From: Pseudomonadota bacterium
Lineage (GTDB): Bacteria; Pseudomonadota; Gammaproteobacteria; Steroidobacterales; Woeseiaceae
Assembly (NCBI GenBank): GCA_027621915.1
Contig: JAQCAD010000002.1
Span: forward strand, 124,001 to 188,000
Length of the DNA stretch: 64,000 bases
Direction: 5' to 3'
The notes beneath the pieces are model-generated. The model did no database searches. It saw nothing but the letters and a program-made list of their open reading frames with translations, and had not been told where the DNA came from. Numbering within the stretch: the stretch's first letter is position 1; each line of letters starts with the position of its first letter. The translations under genes were made by a program, and so were the position numbers. Below, piece by piece: positions 39,760 to 48,117 of this stretch.

Positions 39760-41256
39760 ATGACCTATATCGTTGTCGTTGTCACTTACGTGCTGTTACT
39801 CCTCGGTATCAGCGTTTACAAAAGCCGTACGGTGAAATCGGCCGACGATTTCATGGTCGCCGGAAGAAGCGTCCCGGTTTACATGCTGGTCGCTACCCTG
39901 GTCTGTACATGGATCGGGTCGGGCAGTTTGTTTGGCACGGCCGGACTGACATTTAGAACCGGTGTTTCGGAGCTCTGGTTTTCAGCAGGTGCCTGGGTCG
40001 GCATCCTCATCGTATATCTGATTGCAGCGCGCGTACGCCGAATTGCTCAGTACACGCTGACGGATCTGCTCGAAAAACGGTATAGCCAGCTCGCCAAAGT
40101 GCTCGGCACGATTACCATCATCATCGCGTATATGGTTATTGCCGGATACCAGTTCAAGGGAGGTGGGCGCTTCATCGCGATTCTCTCCGATGGCTCAATC
40201 TCTCCGGAAACCGGGATGATCATTGCGGCGCTGACGATCGTTGGCTTTACGGTACTCGCGGGAATGGTCTCAATCGTATCGATAGATATATTTAACGGAG
40301 CGATCATGTTGATCGCGATGGTTGTCACGCTGCCATTTGCGATATACGGCCATGGCGGCATCGACGCCGTCATCACGACGATTCAGCAAACCGAGCCAAG
40401 CCATCTGTCCGTCATGGGCGGGCACGATTTCGTCTGGGTTGCCGGCATTGCATTGCCGACGTTTATCCTTTTGCTTAGCGAAAGCAGCATTTACCAGAAG
40501 TTCTCGTCCGCCGAGAACGAGAGCAGCGCGAAGAAAGCGGTAATGGGAATGTTTATCGGTGTCGTCGTCGTCGAAACGCTGATGATGTTGATTTCGCTCG
40601 TTGGATTCGCGATCTATGCTGACGATCCGCGATTCTTCCTTGCAGACGGGGGTGTTAACCGAGCGATGGCGGAAGAAATCATACTGCGCATCGGCTTCGA
40701 ACAACTGCCGGTGATCATCGGTTCGCTGTTGCTGGCCGCTGGCGCCGCAATAGTCCTGTCAACCGGCAACACGTTTCTAATGGTGACATCCACGAATGTC
40801 ACCAGAGACATCCTGCAGGCGTTCTTTTACAAGAATGCTACCGCGTCGCAGATCGTATTCATGCAACGCGCGTGCATCGTAATCATCGGCGTACTCGCCT
40901 ATCTCCTGATGAGTCAGTTTGAAACGATTCTTGAGATGGCACTGATGTCGTATACGATGATCGGAGCGTCGCTCGCACCACCGTTGCTTGCTGCATTTTT
41001 CTGGAAACGTGTTACTCGAATAGGGGGTGTCGCGTCGATCGCGTCCGGGATGTTGTCCGTCATCACAATTGCAGCACTGAATTCAATTTACAAGGAAAGC
41101 GCGGAGGGATTGAGCGTCCTCGGCATTTCGTTTCCGATGGATACGGACTACATCGCGATTCCGGCTTTAATCGTGTCGGTTACGACGCTGGTCGCGGTGA
41201 GTTTGCTGACGGCGAAGCCAGTGCAAAGCGATTGGGAAGAATTTATCGAAGCCTGA
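39760..41256 (+). CDS. Sodium:solute symporter (SSS family)
   Basis: The 498-residue protein has about 13 membrane helices. Motifs typical of the SSS family are DDFMVAGRSVPVYMLVATL near the N-terminus and GYQFKGGGRFIAILSDG in the fourth helix region. RHxLP-type substrate clues are not clear, so the solute (proline, other amino acids, sugars or carboxylates) is unresolved. Proximity to peptidase and enolase-superfamily genes makes an amino-acid or betaine substrate attractive, as inference. Confidence 0.88.
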   Translation: MTYIVVVVTYVLLLLGISVYKSRTVKSADDFMVAGRSVPVYMLVATLVCTWIGSGSLFGTAGLTFRTGVSELWFSAGAWVGILIVYLIAARVRRIAQYTLTDLLEKRYSQLAKVLGTITIIIAYMVIAGYQFKGGGRFIAILSDGSISPETGMIIAALTIVGFTVLAGMVSIVSIDIFNGAIMLIAMVVTLPFAIYGHGGIDAVITTIQQTEPSHLSVMGGHDFVWVAGIALPTFILLLSESSIYQKFSSAENESSAKKAVMGMFIGVVVVETLMMLISLVGFAIYADDPRFFLADGGVNRAMAEEIILRIGFEQLPVIIGSLLLAAGAAIVLSTGNTFLMVTSTNVTRDILQAFFYKNATASQIVFMQRACIVIIGVLAYLLMSQFETILEMALMSYTMIGASLAPPLLAAFFWKRVTRIGGVASIASGMLSVITIAALNSIYKESAEGLSVLGISFPMDTDYIAIPALIVSVTTLVAVSLLTAKPVQSDWEEFIEA

Positions 41257-41263
41257 TCTGGCG

Positions 41264-41286
41264 GGGTCAGAGCCGGGCTCTGACCC
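41264..41286. repeat. Short perfect palindrome, family B core
   Basis: GGGTCAGAGC-CGG-GCTCTGACCC is a perfect 10-base stem with a 3-base loop, 8 bases after the symporter stop and 24 bases before the tatC stop. It carries the GGGGTCAGAGCC core also present at 59523-59613. It could serve as a shared terminator hairpin for the convergent genes, although no T-run follows. Confidence 0.7.
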
Positions 41287-41309
41287 TGCTTTACCATCCT
41301 GAGCGTCGT

Positions 41310-42098
41310 CTACTCGCTTGCAGCGGCCTCTTCTTCCGGCTCTTCTTTTCGAATGTTGAAGACCTTCGACATCACGATGCCAAGTTCAAACAAAACATAC
41401 ATCGGTACAGCCAATAACGTCTGGCTGATGAAATCCGGTGGCGTCAGGAACATGCCAATAACGAACGCCCCGAGGAAAACATACGGCCTTGCAGATGTAA
41501 GTTTTGCCGGGGTCGTCAGTCCGGTCCAGACAACTAACACTGTCGCGATTGGCACTTCGAACGCCAGTCCGAATGCGAAAACAATCGTTATGATGAAATC
41601 GAGGAACTTGGCGATGTCAGTTTGCGCTATCACGTTCGCTGGCGCTTCAGCGACGAAAAACTTGAAAACCAGCGGGAAGATAATGTAGTAAGCAAACGCG
41701 ATGCCGAGGTAAAACAATACGATGCTTGATGCGAGCAACGGAAATGCGAAATTCTTTTCTTTCTTATAAAGTCCTGGCGCAATAAATGCCCAAAGCTGGT
41801 AAAGCACAACGGGCATTGCGAGAAACAAGGCGGTGAAAAAAGCCATTTTGACGGGCGTCAGAAATGTAGAAGCGACATCCGTCGCGATCATCTGCCCCTC
41901 AGGCAACACGTCAATCAGCGGCTCGGAAACCATTGTAAAAATTTCGCCGCGAAACGGAACGAGGACGATGAACAGTACGATAATTGCGCCGAACATTTTC
42001 AGCAGGCGATCGCGGAGTTCAATCAAGTGAGAAATCAGCGTGCCTTCCGCCAGATCCTCCACAAGAGTATCCGCCGCTGCTTTAGCCTTGTCTGTCAC
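41310..42098 (-). CDS. tatC: Sec-independent protein translocase TatC
   Basis: TatC is the six-helix receptor for twin-arginine signal peptides. The 262-residue product has LISHLIELRDRLLKM at the N-terminus, the periplasmic loop before LTPVKMAFFTALF, and FEVPIATVLVVWTGL. A GTG start overlaps the tatB stop (GTGA), so translation is coupled. A Glu/Ala-rich tail ends the protein. Confidence 0.96.
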   Translation of the reverse strand: MTDKAKAAADTLVEDLAEGTLISHLIELRDRLLKMFGAIIVLFIVLVPFRGEIFTMVSEPLIDVLPEGQMIATDVASTFLTPVKMAFFTALFLAMPVVLYQLWAFIAPGLYKKEKNFAFPLLASSIVLFYLGIAFAYYIIFPLVFKFFVAEAPANVIAQTDIAKFLDFIITIVFAFGLAFEVPIATVLVVWTGLTTPAKLTSARPYVFLGAFVIGMFLTPPDFISQTLLAVPMYVLFELGIVMSKVFNIRKEEPEEEAAASE

Positions 42099-42535
42099 GT
42101 TGCGGTTTTCTCTTCTGCCGGATCTGCCACGTCGTCCTCAACGTGTACCGGCGGATCGTCAGAAATAGCGCCAACCACGCCGCGATCGGCCTCGGTGACA
42201 GCCAGATCCTCTTCGTTGGCGTAAATGTCTTCGCCTACACCGGTGCCAACTTCGTCGGGAGCGTGTTGCGGGGAAAAGTCATCATCATCCCGGGGTGGCA
42301 CGTAGTCCGCTTTTGTGGATGGTTCGCGTGACTTTGGCAGTGGCGGTTTTATTTTCGTCACCTCGTCCAGGTCGAGTTCCTCTTCGAGTTGCCGCTTCAT
42401 CACTCGCGTCATGCGGCGCGCCTGGCCCAACCAGCTTCCAATCTGATTGGCCACGCGTGGCAATCTCTCGGGACCCAATACGACCAGCCCGATCACCAGC
42501 AATATGATCAGCTCCCCACCGCTGACTCCGAACAT
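42095..42535 (-). CDS. tatB: Sec-independent protein translocase TatB
   Basis: TatB works with TatC in substrate recognition. The 146-residue product has the N-terminal membrane helix with the Gly-Pro hinge (LIILLVIGLVVLGPERLP), an amphipathic helix (QIGSWLGQARRMTRVMKRQ) and a long acidic, flexible tail. Order tatA-tatB-tatC on the minus strand, with 14 bases between tatA and tatB. Confidence 0.93.
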   Translation of the reverse strand: MFGVSGGELIILLVIGLVVLGPERLPRVANQIGSWLGQARRMTRVMKRQLEEELDLDEVTKIKPPLPKSREPSTKADYVPPRDDDDFSPQHAPDEVGTGVGEDIYANEEDLAVTEADRGVVGAISDDPPVHVEDDVADPAEEKTAT

Positions 42536-42549
42536 TTTCTATGACCGGA

Positions 42550-42786
42550 CTAGTTGTGGTTTTCTTTGGCGGGTTCTTCGGCCGGCGTGTTGTCAAAATT
42601 TGCGTCCTTTGACTTGTCGCCGAGCTGCTCGGTGGTTTCCTTATCCGCTTCGCTCATGGCAGAACGAAAGCCTTTCACTGCACTACCGAGATCCGAGCCG
42701 AGTGATTTGAGGCGCTTGGTACCGAATATGGCGATCACGATCACCAGTACGATCAACAGCTGCCAAATACTGACGTTGGCAAACAT
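42550..42786 (-). CDS. tatA: Sec-independent protein translocase TatA
   Basis: TatA forms the translocation pore. The 78-residue product begins with a membrane helix ([15 protein letters not shown]) followed by [18 protein letters not shown], the amphipathic helix with the FG-TKRL motif. The charged tail ([13 protein letters not shown]) is typical. It is the first tat gene; dtd lies upstream on the same strand after about 110 bases containing a small GC-rich hairpin. Confidence 0.95.
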   Translation of the reverse strand: MFANVSIWQLLIVLVIVIAIFGTKRLKSLGSDLGSAVKGFRSAMSEADKETTEQLGDKSKDANFDNTPAEEPAKENHN

Positions 42787-42897
42787 CTTCTCTATCTCCC
42801 GGGGCTTGTTGCCCCATCTACAATTGTTTGGCCCCGCCCGGCGGGGTGCGAATTATGTTCATGATACAGGCGTAAGCGCAACAAAACCGGTCGGAGG

Positions 42898-43335
42898 TCA
42901 CGCCTCAAGCCAGAAGGTTACGGGCCCATCGTTGACCAGTTGGACCTGCATATTTGCGCCGAAAACGCCCGTTTCGACAGTGGGCAGTTTCTTCCTGCAC
43001 TCGTCCACAAATTCTTTGAAAAGCCGACTTCCCAGTTCCGGAGCCGCGGCGCGCGTGAAACTGGCCCGCGTGCCCTTGCGGGTGTCCGCAGCGAGCGTAA
43101 ATTGTGGCACTGCGAGAAGCTCAAAGGCCTGATCGACGAGGCTGTGATTCATTCGATCGTTTTCGTCCGGAAATACGCGATAGGTCAAAACCCGCTCGGC
43201 GAGCCTCGCCGCAGTGACTTGGGTATCGCCTGGCTGCACCGCAAGTAACGTCAGGAGGCCGCGCTGTATCTCGCCAACGATATCCCCGTCGACCATCACG
43301 CTGGCCGCGCTGACTCTTTGAATGAGGGCGATCAT
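42898..43335 (-). CDS. dtd: D-aminoacyl-tRNA deacylase
   Basis: DTD removes D-amino acids and mis-attached glycine from tRNA. The 145-residue product begins MIALIQRVSAASVMVDG and holds the Gly-cisPro motif in GPVTFWLEA at the C-terminus and the VPQFTLAAD (SQxTL-like) strand. Length and motifs are standard. It ends the leftward dtd-tatABC run. Confidence 0.95.
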   Translation of the reverse strand: MIALIQRVSAASVMVDGDIVGEIQRGLLTLLAVQPGDTQVTAARLAERVLTYRVFPDENDRMNHSLVDQAFELLAVPQFTLAADTRKGTRASFTRAAAPELGSRLFKEFVDECRKKLPTVETGVFGANMQVQLVNDGPVTFWLEA

Positions 43336-43626
43336 GACAAAGCATTTTCCTTAATAGCCGCCGGCAGCCCGATGCGATTTACAGGCATCGTGCCCGGCCA
43401 TGATACCGGTCGTTTGCGTCACGCCAACGCAAAGAATCGCCAAATGTGTCAATACGTCGCGGATTTGATGCTCGCCACGCGGGTTATGTGTCATGGCACG
43501 CTGTCCCTGCGGGCAAGGCGTCCGGATCCCGGTCGGCCCACCATGCGGGGTGTCAAACCGGGCGGCGAAATCTGTCAATGGATGGTCAGAACGGGTGGAA
43601 ACCCGTTTGCCCGCGCCAGGGACGGA

Positions 43627-43658
43627 GGCCCCGATCACCCGGTCGGGGCCACTTTTTT
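43627..43658 (+). terminator. Strong rho-independent terminator with no gene before it
   Basis: GGCCCCGA / TCGGGGCC forms a perfect 8-bp stem around an 8-base loop and is followed by ACTTTTTT. It points rightward, yet the nearest upstream gene (dtd) is on the opposite strand. It therefore probably ends a non-coding transcript. Confidence 0.75.
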
Positions 43659-43727
43659 ACGAAATATCCTTGTGGATAACCACAAATGCTTAACTATTCC
43701 GCAAGATATAAATAGAAATATCCATAA

Positions 43728-43757
43728 TTGACGTATTAGTATGGTAGTGGATATTAT
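43728..43757 (+). promoter_or_regulatory. Sigma-70 type promoter for the TRAP receptor gene
   Basis: TTGACG (43728-43733) and TATTAT (43752-43757) are separated by 18 bases in an AT-rich stretch, about 130 bases upstream of the gene. The inverted repeat at 43670-43685 lies just upstream and could be an operator. Confidence 0.5.
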
Positions 43758-43884
43758 AAGTACGATCGTTCTAAATGTCGGCGCCGTCGTGGTAAATTCG
43801 GATCCGGAAAAAGCGGTTTGCACGTGATGTCAGGGCCACTACACTATTCGGCCCCGTTCACAGCAAACCAGGGCCCCAAACCAC

Positions 43885-44979
43885 ATGAAACGACGACACT
43901 TTGTCACCGGCATAGCCGCGGCAGCCGGAATAACCGCGTGCGCCCAGGAAAGCACCAAATGTACGGACACCACTACCGATTCGCAGCAGACTTTCGAATG
44001 GAACCTCGTGACCTCCTGGCCGCCCGGGCTCCCGGGGCTGGGTGTCGGCGTCGAAAACCTCGCGAAACGGATTGACAGAGCGTCGAACGGGCGACTGAAA
44101 ATCAAGATCTATGCAGGCGGCGAGCTGGTCCCGGCGCTGGAAGTGCTGGACGCAGTCAGTCGAGGCACAGTTCAGATGGGTCATGATTCCGCGTACTACC
44201 ATCGCGGTAAAGTACCGGCCGCACAGTACTTCACCACCGTTCCGTTTGGGCAAACCGTGCATGAGATCAACGCCTGGCTATATTACGGCGGTGGACTCGA
44301 GCTCTGGCGCGAGCTTTATGAGCCGTTCAACGTTATTCCCTTTCCTGCCGGCAATACAGGCGTGCAAATGGCCGGTTGGTTTAACAAAGAGATCAAGTCC
44401 GTTGCAGACCTGAAGGGACTGAAAATGCGTATCCCCGGCGTCGGTGGAGAGGTAATGCAACGCGCCGGTGTAACACAGGTAACCGTGCCGGCGTCGGAGA
44501 TATTTACTTCATTGCAGACAGGTGCAATCGACGCGGCCGAGTGGGTCGGTCCCTACAACGATATCTCTCTCGGCCTGCATAAGGCTGCGCGTTACTACTA
44601 TTACCCGGGCTGGCACGAAATGGGGCCGATGCTTCAATGTACCGTGAACAAAGATGCGTGGAATTCATTGCCGGCAGACTTGCAGGAAATTGTGGCGACG
44701 GTTTGCCAGGCAATCAACGACGACATGATGGCCGAGTACACATGGGGCAATGCGGTGGCGCTTGAGCAAATCAAATCAGATCCAAACGTGGAACTGCGGC
44801 AATTGCCAGACGACGTTTTGAGGCTGCTGAAGAAACTAAGCGCGGAAGTACTGGAAGAAATGGCGGCAGAAGATGAGTCGGCTGCCAAGATTAAGGCATC
44901 CTTTGATGCGTTCCAGAGCAAGGTGATTCCATATCACCGCATCACTGAGCTTGCGTATATGAATGCGAGAGAACTATAA
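43885..44979 (+). CDS. TRAP transporter solute-binding protein (DctP/TakP family), Tat-type lipoprotein
   Basis: The 364-residue protein begins KRRHFVTGIAAAAGITAC, combining a twin-arginine motif with a lipobox (ITAC). It is probably a Tat-exported lipoprotein. The receptor domain includes FEWNLVTSWPPGLPG, the carboxylate-binding Arg region LKMRIPGVGGEV and DAAEWVGPYNDISLGLHK, characteristic of the TakP subgroup that binds alpha-keto or related organic acids. The substrate is not shown by the sequence. Its membrane partners are probably the dctQ/dctM genes on the opposite strand. Confidence 0.9.
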   Translation: MKRRHFVTGIAAAAGITACAQESTKCTDTTTDSQQTFEWNLVTSWPPGLPGLGVGVENLAKRIDRASNGRLKIKIYAGGELVPALEVLDAVSRGTVQMGHDSAYYHRGKVPAAQYFTTVPFGQTVHEINAWLYYGGGLELWRELYEPFNVIPFPAGNTGVQMAGWFNKEIKSVADLKGLKMRIPGVGGEVMQRAGVTQVTVPASEIFTSLQTGAIDAAEWVGPYNDISLGLHKAARYYYYPGWHEMGPMLQCTVNKDAWNSLPADLQEIVATVCQAINDDMMAEYTWGNAVALEQIKSDPNVELRQLPDDVLRLLKKLSAEVLEEMAAEDESAAKIKASFDAFQSKVIPYHRITELAYMNAREL

Positions 44980-45004
44980 CGGCGACCAAAACTACGTAAC
45001 AGGC

Positions 45005-46192
45005 ATGTCAGACAAAAAAATGAAACGTAAGCCAACGCACATTACGAACAAGAGACCGTTTCGATTTTACGACAACAGACAAAAGTACTTGTCGTTTGTT
45101 AACACGTGCGACGAGAAATGGGTGGTTGCGGAAAGGGCGGCTCAGGAGCTGCCGCATATACAGCCGACACCACCGGCGTTTCGTCTGTTCGATGCAGGCA
45201 TGGGTGACGGGACACTGCTGTCACACCTTCTTCGCGCTATGCACCGTCGCTTCCCCACGATTCCGTTCTATGTCGTTGGCAAGGAAATAAGCCTCGAAGA
45301 CATTCGATTGTCTCTGGAAAAAATTCCGGATCGATTCGTCGAACACCCAGCAAGCGTCATTATTCTCACCAATCTCTATTACGCCGAAGCACCGTGGCTG
45401 ATGCCGCGGGACGCGGATACAGCGGCGGCTCTCAATTGGCTCGAAGTTTCCCTGGAGGGCGATTCTGCACACGGATTCGGGGAACAACTGCGTTCCGTGG
45501 ACAAGGCGCTTGTCGATGGCTGGCAAGTCAGGGCAAGCGAAACAACAGGAAACCCGCTCTACGTGAAGCCGACCGTCATGGTGATCTATCGCAAAGATCA
45601 GCGATTTCTTCTCGATGGTGTCATTCCAAGGAAGGGTCAGGCCGGAAAAGGCAACTACGATCTTGCAGTCATCTCGCAACCCTGGCGCGCCCGCATGGGT
45701 GCCGATTTTAAGGTGAGGAAAGTGCTTGCGCCGCTTGTCAAAAGCCTGGCCCCGGGCGGCAGGGCGATCACTATCCAGTCCGCTGGTCGCGATCCCGGCG
45801 TCGAATTGGTGCAAAAAATCTGGCCCGAGGAAAATCCGTTCCGGGTCCACAGAAAAGAACTGATCAAAACACTCACGGCGCACCTCGGCAGCGAAGCCCG
45901 GCACTTCAAATTCAATCCGGGCACTGACGCAACGTCATTGTTCAGATATCGCATGCACACACTGCCAGACGAGATCAGCGAATCGATCGGAACCTCGACG
46001 TTGTTTGCCGCGTGGAATGCGGCGATTTACGTTTCGCAAATCGAAGATGAGCGGCTGGAACCAGTGGTATCTTCCGGTGAATACCTGGAAGCCACGTCGC
46101 AAATACTGCAAAAATATAATGGGCTGTGGTTTAACGACGAAGCATTCACCGTGTCGAGAAAGCGCGATCAGTCGAGGTCGTCAACCGGGTAA
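45005..46192 (+). CDS. Methyltransferase-like protein of unknown function
   Basis: The roughly 395-residue protein has a Rossmann SAM-binding motif FRLFDAGMGDGTLLSHLL near residue 60 and a following acidic strand YVVGKEIS. The second half contains LVKSLAPGGRAITIQSAGRD. A conserved-looking N-terminus (RFYDNRQKYLSFVNTCDEKW) lies before the SAM domain. No known substrate. ATG 45005 is a reasonable start; ATG 44963 would overlap the TRAP receptor gene and ATG 45020 is also possible. Tight spacing suggests co-transcription with the receptor. Confidence 0.65.
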   Translation: MSDKKMKRKPTHITNKRPFRFYDNRQKYLSFVNTCDEKWVVAERAAQELPHIQPTPPAFRLFDAGMGDGTLLSHLLRAMHRRFPTIPFYVVGKEISLEDIRLSLEKIPDRFVEHPASVIILTNLYYAEAPWLMPRDADTAAALNWLEVSLEGDSAHGFGEQLRSVDKALVDGWQVRASETTGNPLYVKPTVMVIYRKDQRFLLDGVIPRKGQAGKGNYDLAVISQPWRARMGADFKVRKVLAPLVKSLAPGGRAITIQSAGRDPGVELVQKIWPEENPFRVHRKELIKTLTAHLGSEARHFKFNPGTDATSLFRYRMHTLPDEISESIGTSTLFAAWNAAIYVSQIEDERLEPVVSSGEYLEATSQILQKYNGLWFNDEAFTVSRKRDQSRSSTG

Positions 46193-46225
46193 AAAATCCT
46201 GCCCACTTTGCCGGTGGTTCCGGCG

Positions 46226-47593
46226 TCACCCGGACAGGTAGTCCGGCAGCCATGTGGCCAGCGCCGGGAATAGCGCCAGAATTCCGAGCGCCACTATCTG
46301 GATGACGACAAAGGGGATGACGCCACGATAAATGTGCCCGGTCGTCACCTCCGCAGGTGCGACGCCGCGAAGATAGAACAATGCAAATCCGAAAGGTGGT
46401 GTCAGGAATGAAGTCTGCAGGTTTACCGCAATCATGATACCCAGCCATACGGGGTCCAGACCCATCATCAACAGCGCAGGCGCGACAATCGGCACAACGA
46501 CAAATGTTATCTCGATGAAATCCAGTACGAAGCCGAGCAGAAACATCACGAGCATCACAACGACAACGGCACCCGCAACTCCGCCAGGCAGCGAACTGAG
46601 AATCGACCGTACGCCGTCATCACCACCGTAGCCACGAAAAACCAGGGAAAAAACCGACGCCCCGATCAAAATCATGAACACCATACTGCTGATACGAAGT
46701 GTGCCAGACATGATTTCGCGCAGCCGTTGCATCGACAGCCCACGGCGCTGAAGCGCTATCAGCATGGCACCCATCGCCCCGACACCGGCAGCTTCGGTAG
46801 GTGTCGTTATGCCACCGAGAATCGAGCCTAGGACCCCAAAAATCAGTATCAGTGGCGGCGCCAGTGCCTTGAAGATTCTCCGAGCTGAGACTTTATCGTC
46901 GGATGTCGGGTGTGGGGGCATCAGATTTGGCTTCAAAACCGCAAGGCAAACCAGGTAGGCAATATAAAGCAGGACCAGCAGCAGCCCCGGGACCAGGGCC
47001 CCGGCGAAGAGATCTCCAACCGAAACCGTCTGCGGCGAAAAATTGCCCAATGCCAGTTGCGCCGACTGGTAAGCCGACGACATTACATCACCCAGCATCA
47101 CCAGGATAATCGATGGCGGGATGATCTGGCCCAGCGTGCCGGAAGCGCAAATTGTTCCCGTGGCGACTTCAGGAGAGTAGCCGCGCTTGAGCATTGTCGG
47201 TAATGAAAGGAGCCCCATCGTCACCACGGTTGCACCCACGATCCCGGTACTCGCTGCGAGCAACATGCCAACCAGCGTGACTGATATACCCAGGCCTCCA
47301 CGAAGTGAACCGAACAATGCGCTAAGCGTGTCCAGAAGGTCCTCTGCAATTCGTGCGCGCTCAAGCGTAATGCCCATGAAAACAAATAGCGGGACGGCGA
47401 TTAGCGTCTCATTGGTCATGATTCCGAAAATTCTGCTCGGAAGGCCGGAAAGAAAAGCCGACTCAAACCCGCCGCCGATAACACCCGCCATCGCGAATAT
47501 CAGGGCCGTGCCCCCGAGCGAAAACGCCACCGGGAACCCCGCAAGCAGCAACACAATGACAGCAAGGAACAGGAATAATGCGACCCATTCCAT
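46226..47593 (-). CDS. dctM: TRAP transporter large permease (DctM family)
   Basis: DctM carries the Na+-driven solute path. The 455-residue protein has about 12 membrane segments and conserved loops GTALIFAMAGVIGG, SGTLGQIIPPSIILVMLGD and GGITTPTEAAGVGAMGAM. It starts 2 bases after the dctQ stop. It converges with the receptor/methyltransferase pair, so the three TRAP subunits are split across strands. Confidence 0.93.
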   Translation of the reverse strand: MEWVALFLFLAVIVLLLAGFPVAFSLGGTALIFAMAGVIGGGFESAFLSGLPSRIFGIMTNETLIAVPLFVFMGITLERARIAEDLLDTLSALFGSLRGGLGISVTLVGMLLAASTGIVGATVVTMGLLSLPTMLKRGYSPEVATGTICASGTLGQIIPPSIILVMLGDVMSSAYQSAQLALGNFSPQTVSVGDLFAGALVPGLLLVLLYIAYLVCLAVLKPNLMPPHPTSDDKVSARRIFKALAPPLILIFGVLGSILGGITTPTEAAGVGAMGAMLIALQRRGLSMQRLREIMSGTLRISSMVFMILIGASVFSLVFRGYGGDDGVRSILSSLPGGVAGAVVVVMLVMFLLGFVLDFIEITFVVVPIVAPALLMMGLDPVWLGIMIAVNLQTSFLTPPFGFALFYLRGVAPAEVTTGHIYRGVIPFVVIQIVALGILALFPALATWLPDYLSG

Positions 47594-47595
47594 CG

Positions 47596-48117
47596 CTAAT
47601 CAGCCCTCAGTTGACGAACTGAGCGGAGCATCAATGACAACCCCTGCAGCGCAACCGCTGCAGGCATGAGTAACAAGACCGATTTAAGAAGCGGAACGAA
47701 TGGGTAGGGCAGTCCGCCAGAGTTCAACGACACCTCGTGAATTCTCCATGACGAAACAACGTAATCGAATCCTTCAAAAACAAGAAAACCACAAAGCGGA
47801 AAGATGAACAGGAGTACGCCAAACAGGTTCACCACCGCGCGACGATGAGCGCGCATGTCGCGGTAAAAAATATCGACCCTGACGTGTTCGTCACATTGCA
47901 GCGTGTAGGCAGCGCCAAGCATAAACACGATCGCGTGCATCCAGACGAGAGATTCCTGTAGCCAGATAAAACCGCTGTCGAATACGTAGCGAATTACTAC
48001 GATGACGAAACTTACGATGACCATCGCCAGCGTGAGCCAGGATACTGCCCGACCTGTGGCCGCGCTGAATCTGTCAACAAAGGTGCTGAGGGCCGGGGGC
48101 CCGCCACTGTCTTGCAT
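47596..48117 (-). CDS. dctQ: TRAP transporter small permease (DctQ family)
   Basis: The roughly 173-residue protein has four membrane helices and the family motifs WLTLAMVIVSFVIVVIRYVF, LQESLVWMHAIVFMLGAAYT and EHVRVDIFY. ATG 48117 overlaps the trkH stop as TGATG, which is typical of translational coupling. A longer in-frame reading to 48204 would lie inside trkH and is less likely. Confidence 0.9.
   Translation of the reverse strand: MQDSGGPPALSTFVDRFSAATGRAVSWLTLAMVIVSFVIVVIRYVFDSGFIWLQESLVWMHAIVFMLGAAYTLQCDEHVRVDIFYRDMRAHRRAVVNLFGVLLFIFPLCGFLVFEGFDYVVSSWRIHEVSLNSGGLPYPFVPLLKSVLLLMPAAVALQGLSLMLRSVRQLRAD

Larger units (their letters stand above)
43336..43884. other. 549-base non-coding region between dtd and the TRAP receptor gene
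   Basis: No convincing gene was found; the open frames lack domains and have unlikely composition. Structured parts include the 7-bp hairpin TTTGCGT/ACGCAAA (43413-43433) and the GGAA-looped stem AACGGGT/ACCCGTT (43590-43607). A strong terminator lies at 43627-43658, an operator-like perfect repeat TTGTGG-ATAA-CCACAA at 43670-43685, and an AT-rich stretch from 43660. At 43517-43543 a tRNA-like 3' end, TCCGGAT-CCCGG-TCGGCCC-ACCA, is present without a matching 5' half. Together these suggest an unannotated RNA or a relic of an RNA gene. Confidence 0.5.

Noticed and set aside
43351-43638. Leftward open frame with GGPTGIRTPCPQGQRA
   Set aside because: GPTGIRTP-like motifs are typical of spurious frames antisense to tRNA-type sequences; here it overlies the tRNA-like 3' end.
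43671-43679. Perfect DnaA box TGTGGATAA
   Set aside because: It is a single box within an operator-like inverted repeat, far from dnaA, with no cluster.
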